The position numbers and the translations under genes are program-made. The notes under the pieces are model-generated. The model was not told where the DNA came from and did no database searches. It saw nothing but the letters and a program-made list of their open reading frames with translations. Below, in pieces: positions 35,442 to 44,725 of a DNA stretch of 64,000 nucleotides; the stretch's first letter is position 1; each line of letters begins with the position of its first letter. The DNA comes from Rhizobium lusitanum (lineage in GTDB: Bacteria; Pseudomonadota; Alphaproteobacteria; Rhizobiales; Rhizobiaceae). Where the stretch lies: the NCBI RefSeq assembly GCF_014189535.1, contig NZ_CP050307.1:1488001-1552000 (forward strand). The letters run 5' to 3'.

Positions 35442-35659
35442 AGCGTTCCCTTTTGATTATATGTCGCTGGCTTCTGCCGCGCCAAAGCTATGATCCGCCC
35501 GATTTCTTCCCAGTCTACGTCGGGCGAAGCTCAAACTTTGTTCCGGTGCTGAAAACAAAGCACGGTTCCTTCGTCGCAAAAACAATGATTTTTGGTATTG
35601 CTGATTAGGAAAAACCTAAGCACGTGCAGATTTCGGCGCGGCGCTTAAATATTCGCCAT

Positions 35660-36604
35660 TTAGCGCTTCTTCTGCCCCATCGCCGGCGACACCATGCCCG
35701 GAATATAAGCATCGGAAATGAACGACCGCGCATGACCAACAAAGGCGGTCAACAAACGTGACTTGCGGATTTGTTTGAGCGTTGCGAGCCCGATCGTCAT
35801 CGGCCGGTGCTCGCCCGAAAGCCGGACGCGCACCACCTTGCGCCCGTCGAGCGCCAGATCCGATCGCGGCGTCACATTGGCAAGCGTGTAGCCATAACCA
35901 TTGGCGACCATCGTGCGGATCACATCGGGATGAGAAATGCGGAAGGCAATGTTCGGCTGCAGCCCTTCCTTCATGAATATCGCCAGGAAATATTCGGCGC
36001 TCAGCGGCAGGTCAAGCAGTATCAACGGCAGGCTCGCCAGTTCCTCCAGCGTCACGGCGGAATGGCGGGCCAACGGATGGTTATCGCCGACCACCGCATG
36101 CACCGGCAGATCAACCAGCGGCGTGAACTCAATATCGGTCGGGATCTGCAGGTCGTAGGTGATCGCCACGTCTATTATCGCCTTGTGCAGGCCTGACAAC
36201 AGTGTCTCCTGATGATCGGCATGCGGCCTGATGTTGGCATTTGGGAAGCCGGTCTTGAAGGAAATCGCCAGCTCCGGCAAAATCATCGGCGCAAGTGTAG
36301 TCAGGCATCCGACGTTGAGCTGCCCGCGCACCTCGTCGCTGGCCTCCGAGGCCACGGCATAGAGCGACTCCGCTTGGTCGATCAGTCGCTTGGCCTCGAT
36401 CAGCATGGTCCGGCCAGCCGGCGTCAGCGACAGTCCCTGTGCGTGATGCCGGACAAACAGCTGGACATCAAGCTCCTGTTCGAGCTGCGAGATCGCCGTG
36501 GAAATCGACGGCTGGGAGATATTGATGCGCTCGGATGCTTGGGTAATGCTCCCGGCCTCGCCGGCTGCGATGAAGTACTCAAGCTGTCTCAGTGAAAAGC
36601 GCAT
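35660..36604 (-). CDS. LysR-family transcriptional regulator
   Basis: 314 residues. The N-terminal helix-turn-helix is RQLEYFIAAGEAGSITQASE, then RINISQPSISTAISQLEQEL. The substrate-binding domain starts near residue 90 (VRGQLNVGCLTTLAPMILPE). It lies between the aldehyde dehydrogenase gene and the transporter genes, all on the same strand, and is the most probable regulator of the catabolic cluster. A TSS-proximal T-N11-A box was not resolved. Confidence 0.9.
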   Translation of the reverse strand: MRFSLRQLEYFIAAGEAGSITQASERINISQPSISTAISQLEQELDVQLFVRHHAQGLSLTPAGRTMLIEAKRLIDQAESLYAVASEASDEVRGQLNVGCLTTLAPMILPELAISFKTGFPNANIRPHADHQETLLSGLHKAIIDVAITYDLQIPTDIEFTPLVDLPVHAVVGDNHPLARHSAVTLEELASLPLILLDLPLSAEYFLAIFMKEGLQPNIAFRISHPDVIRTMVANGYGYTLANVTPRSDLALDGRKVVRVRLSGEHRPMTIGLATLKQIRKSRLLTAFVGHARSFISDAYIPGMVSPAMGQKKR

Positions 36605-36746
36605 GCGGGCCGTGGGCGATTGTTGATCGTCAAACAGTAGTGTGTATACAGTAAGATCTAGTCAATAGCAGCCGGCGCATAAGAGTGCTTTGTCTCGCGC
36701 CCAAACCATGACCCACACTCCTGATCCCCTACTGACTACTCACTCC

Positions 36747-38237
36747 CTAATACCTAATCCACACCGTCTTCAGCCCGGAGAACTTGTCGAATGCATGCAT
36801 CGACAGATCCCGGCCGATACCCGATTGCTTGAAACCGCCGAACGGCGTCATCGGCGATAGCGCATCGACCGTGTTCACCGACACCGTGCCGGCCTTCAAC
36901 TTCGCAGACAGGCGATGGGCACGCGAAAGATTAGAGGTCCAGACAGATGCCGCAAGACCGTAGATTGTATCGTTGGCCAGCGCCACCGCCTCGTCCTCGG
37001 TCTCGAAGGCCGAGACCGCCAGCACCGGCCCGAAGATTTCTTCGCGCATCAGCCGGTCATTGTGGCTGACATCTGTAAAGATGGTCGGCTGGACGAAACA
37101 GCCCTTGCCATCGACCGACACCCGTTCGCCCCCGGCCACAAGCCGCGCCGTCTTGCGGCCCTCATCGATGAAGCCCATGATCCGCCGCGTCTGGTTTTCA
37201 TCGACGATCGCCCCCATTGTCGCCGTGGGGTCGAGCGGGTTGCCCGGCGTATAGCGCCCTGCCCGCTCCACAAGCTTTTCAAGAAAGACCTCGGCAATCG
37301 ACTTCTCGACGTAGAGCCTGGAATTGGCAGAACAGACTTCACCCTGATTGAAGAAGATGCCGAACGCCGCCATGTCGGCCGCCGCATCCAGATCCTCGCA
37401 ATCGGCAAAGATCAGGTTGGGGCTCTTGCCACCGCATTCCAACCAGACCTGCTTCATGTTTGACTGGCCGGAATAGGTCAAGAACATCTTGCCCACCTCC
37501 GTCGAGCCGGTAAACGTGATGCAATCGACATCGAGGTGCAGGCCAAGCGCCCTGCCGGTCACCTCGCCAAAGCCCGGAACAACATTCAGCACGCCTTTCG
37601 GCAGACCGGCCTCGATGGCAAGTTCGGCAAGCCGCAGCGCCGAAAGCGGCGATTGCTCGGCAGGTTTGAGGATGACGGAGTTGCCGACCGCCAGTGCCGG
37701 TGCGCATTTCCATGTCGCCATGTCGAGCGGGAAGTTCCACGGAATCACGGCCCCGACGACGCCAAGCGGCTCGCGGCGAATCATTGCCAGATTGCCGGGT
37801 TCGGTCGGCGCAATCTCGTCATAGATCTTGTCGATCGCCTCACCATACCATTGGAAGATCGCTGCCGATCCCGGCACATCGTCGGTCGCGGCATCATTCA
37901 CCAGCTTGCCCATGTCGAGGCTGTCGAGCAGCGCCAGTTCCGTCAGGTTGGCGCGAATGAGATTGGCGAGCCTGAGCATCACCGCCTTGCGCTCGGCCGG
38001 CGACTTGCCCGACCAGCGGCCATCCTCGAATGCGGCGCGCGCAGATTTGACGGCACGATCGACGTCGGCGGCATCACAGGCCGAGACCTTAGTCAGCAAT
38101 CCACCGGTGGCCGGATTGATGCAATCGAACGTGGCGCCCGACAATGACGGCACACGCTTGCCATCGATGAATGCCTCGCCGCGCAATGTCAGGCGGGATG
38201 CTTCTGTCTGCCAGTCGATTTTGGTCATGTCGTTCAT
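36747..38237 (-). CDS. Aldehyde dehydrogenase (gamma-aminobutyraldehyde/PuuC-like)
   Basis: 496 residues. NAD-binding region VIPWNFPLDMATWKCAPALA and ILKPAEQSP; FTGSTEVGK; general base Glu in WLECGGKSPN; nucleophile Cys in NQGEVCSANSRL; EEIFGPVLAV and PFGGFKQSGIGRD. The overall pattern resembles enzymes oxidising omega-amino aldehydes or betaine aldehyde. Start 38237 has GGAAAG. Functionally paired with the GMC oxidase at 30979: alcohol to aldehyde to acid. Confidence 0.93.
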   Translation of the reverse strand: MNDMTKIDWQTEASRLTLRGEAFIDGKRVPSLSGATFDCINPATGGLLTKVSACDAADVDRAVKSARAAFEDGRWSGKSPAERKAVMLRLANLIRANLTELALLDSLDMGKLVNDAATDDVPGSAAIFQWYGEAIDKIYDEIAPTEPGNLAMIRREPLGVVGAVIPWNFPLDMATWKCAPALAVGNSVILKPAEQSPLSALRLAELAIEAGLPKGVLNVVPGFGEVTGRALGLHLDVDCITFTGSTEVGKMFLTYSGQSNMKQVWLECGGKSPNLIFADCEDLDAAADMAAFGIFFNQGEVCSANSRLYVEKSIAEVFLEKLVERAGRYTPGNPLDPTATMGAIVDENQTRRIMGFIDEGRKTARLVAGGERVSVDGKGCFVQPTIFTDVSHNDRLMREEIFGPVLAVSAFETEDEAVALANDTIYGLAASVWTSNLSRAHRLSAKLKAGTVSVNTVDALSPMTPFGGFKQSGIGRDLSMHAFDKFSGLKTVWIRY

Positions 38238-38383
38238 AAGAATCTTTCCAATCGTTCGTCTGCCCCTCATCCGGCTGCCGCGCCTTCACCTGATCTGGCC
38301 GTCGATTGACACCCTGGTATCGAGGCGATCGTAGAATAGATTCCCTCACCCCGCCTGCGGAGAGAGAGGGTGAGGGGCCAACA

Positions 38384-39058
38384 TTATTCGTCGCCCGGCA
38401 CGCCGTAGTTTGGCGCGGCGGTTGGATCCAGCGCGCGCATCAAATAAGCGTTGAGCTGCGGTTTGTAGAGTTCCCAGAGATCGGCAAGTGCCGCGATCGG
38501 ATCCTCTTCGTGCCAATCAACGCGCAAGTCCGTGACCGGCCAACTGACCTTGTCGACGACCAGCATGCCGGCGGAGTGCACGGGTCCTGCTTCGCCACCA
38601 GCGGCCACGGCTGCCTGCATCGCAACGATAAGCCTGTCTGCCAGATAGCCGGTAGATGCTTCAAACGCGCGCACCATCGCTTGCGGCACGTCCTGGTTCG
38701 CCAGCAGATTGCCGGCCGCGACGCAATCCTTGCCCTCGAAGGTCGAAAAAACGCCGAGCGCCTTGTCACCGGAGTAGGATGCGGTGCCGCCATCACGATC
38801 GACTATTGCCAGTTGCCGGAATTCGGTGAACTCGTAGCCATCGAGCAGTTTTGCCAGCGTATCTGTGGCCGAAAGTCCCTCGCCCAGCAGCAGCAGTCCC
38901 TTCTGGCCGAGAGCGGGATCGGTGATATTCTGGCTCGCAACCACGCCGGTGTTCGCCTTGGCATGCGCACATCTTGCGGCAACGGCCGGCGATGAGGAAC
39001 TGATGGCGATGCCCAGCATGCCGGTCTTTGCGCAGCGCGCCGAGATCGAGAACGTCAT
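38384..39058 (-). CDS. DUF1028 family protein (Ntn-hydrolase-like)
   Basis: 224 residues. TFSISARCAKTGMLGIAISS, GVVASQNITDPALGQKGLLL, ASYSGDKALGVFSTFEGKDC and AAGNLLAN match DUF1028, a family with an N-terminal-nucleophile hydrolase fold and unproven activity. It follows the RidA gene by 4 nt and precedes the aldehyde dehydrogenase gene. DUF1028 with RidA and ArgE-type hydrolases recurs in catabolic loci, hinting at amide or N-acyl hydrolysis. Confidence 0.85.
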   Translation of the reverse strand: MTFSISARCAKTGMLGIAISSSSPAVAARCAHAKANTGVVASQNITDPALGQKGLLLLGEGLSATDTLAKLLDGYEFTEFRQLAIVDRDGGTASYSGDKALGVFSTFEGKDCVAAGNLLANQDVPQAMVRAFEASTGYLADRLIVAMQAAVAAGGEAGPVHSAGMLVVDKVSWPVTDLRVDWHEEDPIAALADLWELYKPQLNAYLMRALDPTAAPNYGVPGDE

Positions 39059-39062
39059 GTGT

Positions 39063-39485
39063 TTACGCCTCGTCCGGAATGACGGCGATGGCGTCGATCT
39101 CGACCAGCCATTCCGGCCGCGCCAATGCCGAGACGACGATGCCGGTGGAAACCGGGAAAACGCCCTTCAGCCACTTGCCGACGACTCGGTAGACCGCCTC
39201 GCGATAGCGCGGGTCGGTGAGGTAGATGGTGATCTTGGTGACATGGGCGAGTTCCGAACCCGCCTCTTCCAGCAGCATCTTGATGTTGGCCATTGCCTGT
39301 TCGGTCTGGCCGGCAGCGTCGCCGATCGCAACGCTGGCCGATGTATCGAGATCCTGGCCGATCTGGCCGCGCACGAACACCATCGAACCCTTGGCGACCA
39401 CCGTCTGGCAGAGATCGTTGTCGAGTTTCTGTTCCGGATAGGTGTCCTTGGTATTGAACATACGGATGCGCTTGTGAACAGGCAT
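39063..39485 (-). CDS. RidA-family (YjgF/YER057c) imine/enamine deaminase
   Basis: 140 residues. Family landmarks are VVAKGSMVFVRGQIGQDLDT, QTEQAMANIKMLLEEAGSEL, VTKITIYLTDPRYREAVYRV and the C-terminal ALARPEWLVEIDAIAVI, including the conserved Arg in the YLTDPRYR region and the Glu near the end. RidA proteins hydrolyse reactive imines formed by amine oxidation or PLP enzymes to ketones and ammonia. It leads the leftward operon. In-frame ATG at 39461 is an alternative start. Confidence 0.9.
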   Translation of the reverse strand: MPVHKRIRMFNTKDTYPEQKLDNDLCQTVVAKGSMVFVRGQIGQDLDTSASVAIGDAAGQTEQAMANIKMLLEEAGSELAHVTKITIYLTDPRYREAVYRVVGKWLKGVFPVSTGIVVSALARPEWLVEIDAIAVIPDEA

Positions 39486-39816
39486 GTCAGTGACTCTCAA
39501 TTGAACATCGAACGGGTTATATCGGCGAAGGCTAGGCATTCCAGGCCATTGGAGCCACATCTCTGCACGGAAGGAAAGAAGGCTTTCCATGGGCTGTGCA
39601 TTTGAAATTCCGAAGTACTATGACGCTTTGGTTAGCCAGATCAGCACACAACCGTCGTACGCGCCCTTCCGACTGCACCCGTGATGCTAGATCAAAATAT
39701 CCAAAGCAACGGCGAATTAAATCATTATTTCTCGAAGCAATCGCTTCGATTAGAAATTCGTTTGGCCCGCTGCCCCGCAGTCGGGATGTCAGGATTGCGA
39801 TAGAAGGAGCCGGTGC
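39486..39816. promoter_or_regulatory. Divergent promoter region with inverted repeat
   Basis: 331 bp between the leftward RidA operon and the rightward monooxygenase. An inverted repeat TCGAAGC-AATC-GCTTCGA lies at 39732-39749 in AT-rich sequence and could be the binding site of the cluster's LysR protein. No small gene supported. Confidence 0.45.
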
Positions 39817-41046
39817 ATGACGATTGAACAGATCGACACGCTAATCGTCGGTGCAGGCCAGGCCGGGCTGGCGGCGAGCGAACATCTCACCAACAACAAC
39901 GTCTCTCACCTCGTCGTTGAGCGTAATCGCATCGCCGAACGCTGGCGCAGCGAACGTTGGGACTCTCTCGTTGCTAATGGCCCGGCTTGGCATGACAGAT
40001 TTCCCAGCATGACCTTTGCCGACATCGATCCGGACAGTTTCGCGCCGCGCGACAAAATCGTCGACTACTTCGTTGCCTTTGCAGAAAAGATCGCCGCGCC
40101 AATCCGTTGCGGCGTCGAGGTCAAGGCTCTCAGTAAGCTTGAGGATGGTTCGGGCTTTCGCGCGGAGACATCCCAGGGCGTGATCGAAGCGAAAAACGTC
40201 ATCGTCGCCACCGGGCCGTTTCAAAAGCCGATCATTCCTGCCCTTTTGCCGGCAGATACCGGCATTGTTCAGATCCACTCTGCCGCCTATCGCAATCCAG
40301 CGCAATTGCCTGCAGGGGCCGTGCTTGTCGTTGGCGCTGGCTCCTCGGGCGTGCAGATCGCCGACGAACTGGCCCGTGCAGGACGGTCGGTTTATCTTTC
40401 GGTCGGCCCGCATAACAGACCGCCCAGAAGCTATCGAGGCCATGATTTCGTCTGGTGGCTGGGGGCTTTGGGACTTTGGGACGTCAAGACCAACGACCCG
40501 GCACTTGAGCATGTGACGATCGCGGTCAGCGGCGCACGTGGCGGCCACACTGTCGATTTCCGTGACCTCGCGGCCAAGGGTATCATCCTTGTCGGTCGTG
40601 CCGAATCTTATCAGGGCGGAATGATGCGCTTCGCGTCGGATCTGGCGAAGAATATCGCTGCAGGCGACGCGGACTATCTCTCCGTGCTCGACTCGGCCGA
40701 CGCTTATATCGCCCGCAAGGGATTGAATTTTCCCGAAGAGCCCGAGGCCCGCATCATCGGCCCCGCGCCACAATGTGCGATCAAACCCGTGCTTGAACTC
40801 GACCTCGCCAAGGCCGGCATCACCTCGATCATCTGGGCTACCGGATACAAGCTCGATTTCAGCTGGCTCAATCTCGATGCGTTCGACGAAAAAGGCCGGC
40901 CGGACCATAAGAAAGGCGTCTCAAAAGTGCCCGGACTTTACTTCGTCGGTCTCGCATGGCTGTCGCGCCGGGCATCCCCATTCATATGGGGCGCATGGCA
41001 TGATGCCAAATATGTTGCCGAGCAGATTGCGTCGCGCGCTCGGTAG
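39817..41046 (+). CDS. Flavin-dependent monooxygenase (FMO/CzcO-like)
   Basis: 409 residues. Two dinucleotide motifs: FAD site IVGAGQAGLAASEHL and NADPH site LVVGAGSSGVQIADEL. ATG motif IIWATGYKLDFSWL; C-terminal GLYFVGLAWLSRRASPFIWG. Class-B-type enzymes N- or S-oxygenate or Baeyer-Villiger-oxidise small substrates. It is divergent from the RidA operon and convergent with the ArgE-type gene, so it probably acts on the same imported compound, for example N-oxygenation before C-N bond cleavage (inference). Confidence 0.9.
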   Translation: MTIEQIDTLIVGAGQAGLAASEHLTNNNVSHLVVERNRIAERWRSERWDSLVANGPAWHDRFPSMTFADIDPDSFAPRDKIVDYFVAFAEKIAAPIRCGVEVKALSKLEDGSGFRAETSQGVIEAKNVIVATGPFQKPIIPALLPADTGIVQIHSAAYRNPAQLPAGAVLVVGAGSSGVQIADELARAGRSVYLSVGPHNRPPRSYRGHDFVWWLGALGLWDVKTNDPALEHVTIAVSGARGGHTVDFRDLAAKGIILVGRAESYQGGMMRFASDLAKNIAAGDADYLSVLDSADAYIARKGLNFPEEPEARIIGPAPQCAIKPVLELDLAKAGITSIIWATGYKLDFSWLNLDAFDEKGRPDHKKGVSKVPGLYFVGLAWLSRRASPFIWGAWHDAKYVAEQIASRAR

Positions 41047-41153
41047 CAGGTGCGAGCACAGCCTCCCCAACCCTCTTTCCCAGGCCTGTCACAGGAATCT
41101 AACGCACTGAGGTCCTTGAGTGCATCCGGAGGTAATTGAGGGAGGAGACGAAT

Positions 41154-42305
41154 CTAAGCCGCGAGGCGCTTTGTCAGCCGCGATAGCATCGCCTGGCACT
41201 GGCTGAGCTGGTCGAAGCTGACGAACTCATCCGGCTTATGTCCCTGATCCATACTGCCCGGGCCGCAGACGATAACCGTCGTCGAGAGCGCATCCTGAAA
41301 CAGTCCACCCTCGGTCCCGAAGGCCACTTTGATGCGATTGCTTTGGCCGGAAAGCGCGATGGCTTGCGTGGCGATGGCACCTGACGCGTCAGTGCCGAGG
41401 CCGGGATATTCATTGAAGATATCGAGCCGAATCTCGGCTTCCGGAAACTGCTGGCGTTCGCCGGCTGTGATCGCCTCGGCCCGCTCAAAGAACTGGTCCA
41501 TGATCGTTTTGGGATTGTCGCCGGCGATGTTGCGGATCTCGAACAGCATCTCGCATGTGTCCGGCACGATATTGAGCGCCGTGCCACCCTTGATGACCCC
41601 GGCGTGCAGCGTCGTGTAGGGCACGTCGTAATCCGGATCGCGCAGTCCATTGCGCTCGATCTCGGCCTGCATGGCGCGGATTTCGGTGAGGAAATCCGCG
41701 GCGAGATGGATGGCATTAAGCCCGGTCGGCGCCAGTGCCGAATGAGCGGCATGACCGCAGCAGGTGGCACGGACGCCGGTCTTGCCCTTGTGACCGGTGG
41801 CGACCTGCATGAAGGTGGGCTCGCCGATCAGCACCCATTCAGGCCGAATGCCGGCCTTGGCGAGTTCTCCCAGCATTGGCCGCACGCCAACGCAGCCGAT
41901 CTCTTCATCATAGGACAGTGCAAGATGCAGCGGCCGCGCAAGGTTCGCATCCTTGGCCATCACCAGAGCCTCGATAGCGCAGGCGACGAAGCCTTTCATG
42001 TCGGCCGTGCCACGGCCATAGAGATTGCCGTTGCGGGCCGCCATCCTGAACGGATCACTCGACCAGGCCTGGCCCTCGATCGGCACCACGTCGGTGTGTC
42101 CCGACAGCACGACACCGCCGGCGCCCGGAGGACCGACAGTGGCAAACAGCGAGGCCCGGTCACCGCCCTCGCTGGGATAAAGCGCCGCTTCGATCCCACC
42201 CTGCCGTAGCAGCTCTGCCACGTAGCGGACAAGATCGATATTGCCGTCACGACTGACAGTGGGAAAGGCGATCAGTTTCTCGAGCGTCGACAAAACCCGG
42301 TCCAT
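41154..42305 (-). CDS. ArgE/DapE-family M20 deacylase (acetylornithine deacetylase-like)
   Basis: 383 residues. Metal-site motifs: SGHTDVVPIEG (His), LYGRGTADMKGF (Asp), SYDEEIGCVG (catalytic Glu pair), GEPTFMQVATGHKG and a C-terminal HKPDEFV (His). The dimerisation domain lies in the middle (GHAAHSALAPTGLNAIHLAA). Annotated homologues hydrolyse N-acetyl-L-ornithine; here the catabolic context suggests a different N-acyl or N-carbamoyl amine. Strong AGGAGGT ribosome site; 22 nt after the cupin gene. Confidence 0.92.
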   Translation of the reverse strand: MDRVLSTLEKLIAFPTVSRDGNIDLVRYVAELLRQGGIEAALYPSEGGDRASLFATVGPPGAGGVVLSGHTDVVPIEGQAWSSDPFRMAARNGNLYGRGTADMKGFVACAIEALVMAKDANLARPLHLALSYDEEIGCVGVRPMLGELAKAGIRPEWVLIGEPTFMQVATGHKGKTGVRATCCGHAAHSALAPTGLNAIHLAADFLTEIRAMQAEIERNGLRDPDYDVPYTTLHAGVIKGGTALNIVPDTCEMLFEIRNIAGDNPKTIMDQFFERAEAITAGERQQFPEAEIRLDIFNEYPGLGTDASGAIATQAIALSGQSNRIKVAFGTEGGLFQDALSTTVIVCGPGSMDQGHKPDEFVSFDQLSQCQAMLSRLTKRLAA

Positions 42306-42327
42306 GGGCCACCTCCTGTTTTTCGTC

Positions 42328-42696
42328 TCAGAGATCCGCCATCGCAGCGAGATAGCTCTTGTGAATATGGTCCGAGCGGATGTCCCGGGCAACCGCCGTG
42401 CCCTTGGTGATGATCCCGGAATCGCATGGGCCGTAAACTGTCGTCTTGCCGGTGGTTTCATCGGTGATCGCGAGATCGCCGTCAAGCAGCGTCGCATGAT
42501 CGTGAAAGGCATAGACGACGCGGTACTTGCCCTTGGTGGCGCTGTATAGGCCGCCGAAAACAGCCGTTCCCAAGGTTCCGAACAGCAATTTTCCGGCGAC
42601 CTTGATCGGGCCTTCGATCGTCGTGGCGCCGATTTCTTCCGGCGCACCCCAAGCATCGAGTTCAACCCTGTCCATCGAGAGTTTGAAAGGCAGCAT
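42328..42696 (-). CDS. Cupin_3/DUF861-like small protein
   Basis: 122 residues. The C-terminal half reads as a single cupin strand set: VVYAFHDHATLLDGDLAITD, ETTGKTTVYGPCDSGIITKG, TAVARDIRSDHIHKSYLA. It precedes the ArgE-type gene in a two-gene operon. Related small cupins handle ureido or amide compounds (ureidoglycine aminohydrolase, EutQ-like), which fits the amide-cleavage theme; activity unknown. Confidence 0.72.
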   Translation of the reverse strand: MLPFKLSMDRVELDAWGAPEEIGATTIEGPIKVAGKLLFGTLGTAVFGGLYSATKGKYRVVYAFHDHATLLDGDLAITDETTGKTTVYGPCDSGIITKGTAVARDIRSDHIHKSYLAAMADL

Positions 42697-42942
42697 GTGG
42701 TGTTTTCTCTTTTTATGTCGGTTTCTTATATCAGGGGTAGAAGTTCGGCTATCTCGCGCTTGACGGCAACTGCCCTTCGGCCAGCGGTGCGCCATCGAGT
42801 TCCTCATGTTTGGATGCCCCTTTCGATGCAAGGACTTTTTTGACCGCTGGAGCGAGTGATCGGGTGCGCACATGTTTCAGACCTCATATTGCGGCCATGA
42901 CATGCCGCGGGCCGGTATGGTGATACGCGGACTGGACTCCAA

Positions 42943-44182
42943 ATCAGTGGAACGAGCTAAAAGCTCCCTGAGAACTACTGGTTTGCCCAATCCCGATCTG
43001 TTCGATCATTTGCCCATGCGGATCATGTCCTCCTCACATAGCCGGCACTCCGAATAAGAACAGTTGCAGTCAGCAAACTGATCCAGTCGGATCTCTATAA
43101 TCCTCGTTGCGTGCGAGCATGGCCCAGACCGTTCGCGCCATTTTGTTCGCCATTGCAATAGCCACCAGCATGCGCGGCTTTCGCGCGAGCATGTTCGAAA
43201 GCCACGATCCCGGTTTGCCGCCACCGCGCCCTTTCCAATGCACGACGGACATCGCACCGATGATCAATAGTCGCCGGATGTCTCGCTGCCCCATCTTCGA
43301 GGTGCGACCGAGCTTCTGTTTGCCTCCGCTCGAGTGCTGCCTCGGAACGAGACCGAGCCAAGCAGCAAAGTCGCGACCACATCGGAATTCCTGCATCGAG
43401 GGTGCGAAGCCCGTGATTGCCATTGCGCAGATCGGGCCGATACCAGGCATTTTTTGCAGCCTGCGAACGACATCGCTTTTCCGCGCTTCAGCAGCAATAT
43501 GACGGTCGATCTGATCGATTTCGCCGTGCAACTGCTCGATCTTGCTCAAATAAAGTCGGCTCATGCTCTGCACCAGCTCCGGGAGGTTATCCGACGTGAT
43601 CAGGGCCGCGAGGCGATCAACTTTGTCGAGACCTTTGCCGACTATGATACCATGTTCAGCTAAGTGTCCACGCAGAGCGTTCACCATCTGCGTTCGCTGG
43701 CCAACGAGCAGATCCCGTGTCCGGAAAAGCATGGCACGCGCCTGCTGTTCAGATGTTTTTACAGCAACGGTCCTCATCGTTGGTCGCATCGCAGCTTCTG
43801 CGACAGCCTCAGCATCTGCAGCATCATTCTTCTGGCGTTTGACGAAAGCCTTTACATGGACCGGCGGGATAAGGCGAACGTCATGGCCGAACCCTGACAA
43901 CTCGCGCCCCCAATAATGGGCCGTGCCGCAAGCCTCCATCGCAATTACGCAAGGTGGCAGTGCCGCCATGAATTTTGGAAACTGAAGACGCGAGAGTTTC
44001 TTACGAAACAATACCCGACCGTCCTGTGCCGCACCGTGAACTTGGAAAACCTGCTTTGCGAGATCAACGCCAACAATGCTAACTTCATCCATGGATGCCT
44101 CCTCCTTTGTAGGTGACGTAAAGCATCACCATCATGGCACAGTGCGATGCCGGTGGGAGGGGCATCCAACCCATCAGTGGAA
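42943..44182 (-). mobile_element. IS110-family insertion sequence
   Basis: About 1.24 kb between two copies of a 10-bp direct repeat ATCAGTGGAA (42943-42952 and 44173-44182). IS110 elements lack classical inverted repeats and are bounded by short direct core repeats where recombination occurs, as seen here. One intact transposase gene lies inside, with about 90 bp of non-coding DNA before it and about 120 bp after it. The exact boundary within the core is not fixed. Confidence 0.75.
43070..44092 (-). CDS. IS110-family DEDD transposase
   Basis: 340 residues. The N-terminal RuvC-like DEDD domain has Asp in SIVGVDLAKQVF, Glu in IAMEACGTAHYWGRE and Asp residues in KRQKNDAADAEAVAEA. The C-terminal Transposase_20 domain contains LQKMPGIGPICAMAITGF, DFAAWLGLVPRQHSSGGKQK and LGRTSKMGQRDIRRLLIIGA with the conserved Ser. 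AAAGGAGGAGG ribosome site. Full length without interruptions; probably active and, by family knowledge, guided by a bridge RNA made from one of its non-coding ends. Confidence 0.93.
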   Translation of the reverse strand: MDEVSIVGVDLAKQVFQVHGAAQDGRVLFRKKLSRLQFPKFMAALPPCVIAMEACGTAHYWGRELSGFGHDVRLIPPVHVKAFVKRQKNDAADAEAVAEAAMRPTMRTVAVKTSEQQARAMLFRTRDLLVGQRTQMVNALRGHLAEHGIIVGKGLDKVDRLAALITSDNLPELVQSMSRLYLSKIEQLHGEIDQIDRHIAAEARKSDVVRRLQKMPGIGPICAMAITGFAPSMQEFRCGRDFAAWLGLVPRQHSSGGKQKLGRTSKMGQRDIRRLLIIGAMSVVHWKGRGGGKPGSWLSNMLARKPRMLVAIAMANKMARTVWAMLARNEDYRDPTGSVC

Positions 44183-44210
44183 ATCAACAACCAGGGTTAA
44201 AGATGTGGTA

Positions 44211-44660
44211 TCAAACATCATTTATCGAAGGTAGGTGAAGTTCAACCTCCTGTCGTTGTTTCTCGTCCATCGGTTCGATGTTCTCCTTCCAGAACGCTTC
44301 TGCCTCCGCTGGCTCGTTTTCCCATTTCCGGGTGCTGATGATGTTATCATCGACCTTCGCACGTCGGCGGCCGCCGAGCTGCATGTATTCCTCTGCCAAC
44401 TTCAATGACGGCGTTTTGTTTGCGGCACCCTGCTGAACTCGATCCTGATCGCCCTTCTTGTTCAACAGGGTAAGCAGGGCGTCGTGCTCCGGCCCGCGGG
44501 GCGTCTGACGGAGAAAGACCTCTACGGATAGGCGCGTTTCATGGCCGCCAGAGGACCGATTGCCGCGATGGAGAATAACGATCTGTTCGGTGACCGGGTC
44601 TTCCGCGAGGAGCCATTGGTCTCCATTCGAGCTGGCTGCAAATTCCTGCAAGTTTTCCAA
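44211..44660 (-). CDS. Hypothetical protein downstream of catalase
   Basis: 149 residues, TTG start at 44660 behind AGGAAA. Polar and highly charged with no signal peptide or membrane segment. The first 60 residues form a compact beta-like part (GDQWLLAEDPVTEQIVILHR, RLSVEVFLRQTPRGPEHDAL), the rest is helical. No family recognised. It is 65 bp downstream of the catalase gene on the same strand and may be its co-transcribed stress partner. The IS110 element inserted just past its stop. Confidence 0.65.
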   Translation of the reverse strand: MENLQEFAASSNGDQWLLAEDPVTEQIVILHRGNRSSGGHETRLSVEVFLRQTPRGPEHDALLTLLNKKGDQDRVQQGAANKTPSLKLAEEYMQLGGRRRAKVDDNIISTRKWENEPAEAEAFWKENIEPMDEKQRQEVELHLPSINDV

Positions 44661-44725
44661 GGCGGTTTCCTTTCCTGATTCAGTTGTATTTGCGTCGCAG
44701 CATTTCTGCTGCGCCCATATCGCGG

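Noticed and set aside
42872..43057. Rightward 61-codon frame at the IS110 edge
   Set aside because: Spans the IS boundary and has no ribosome site or homology.
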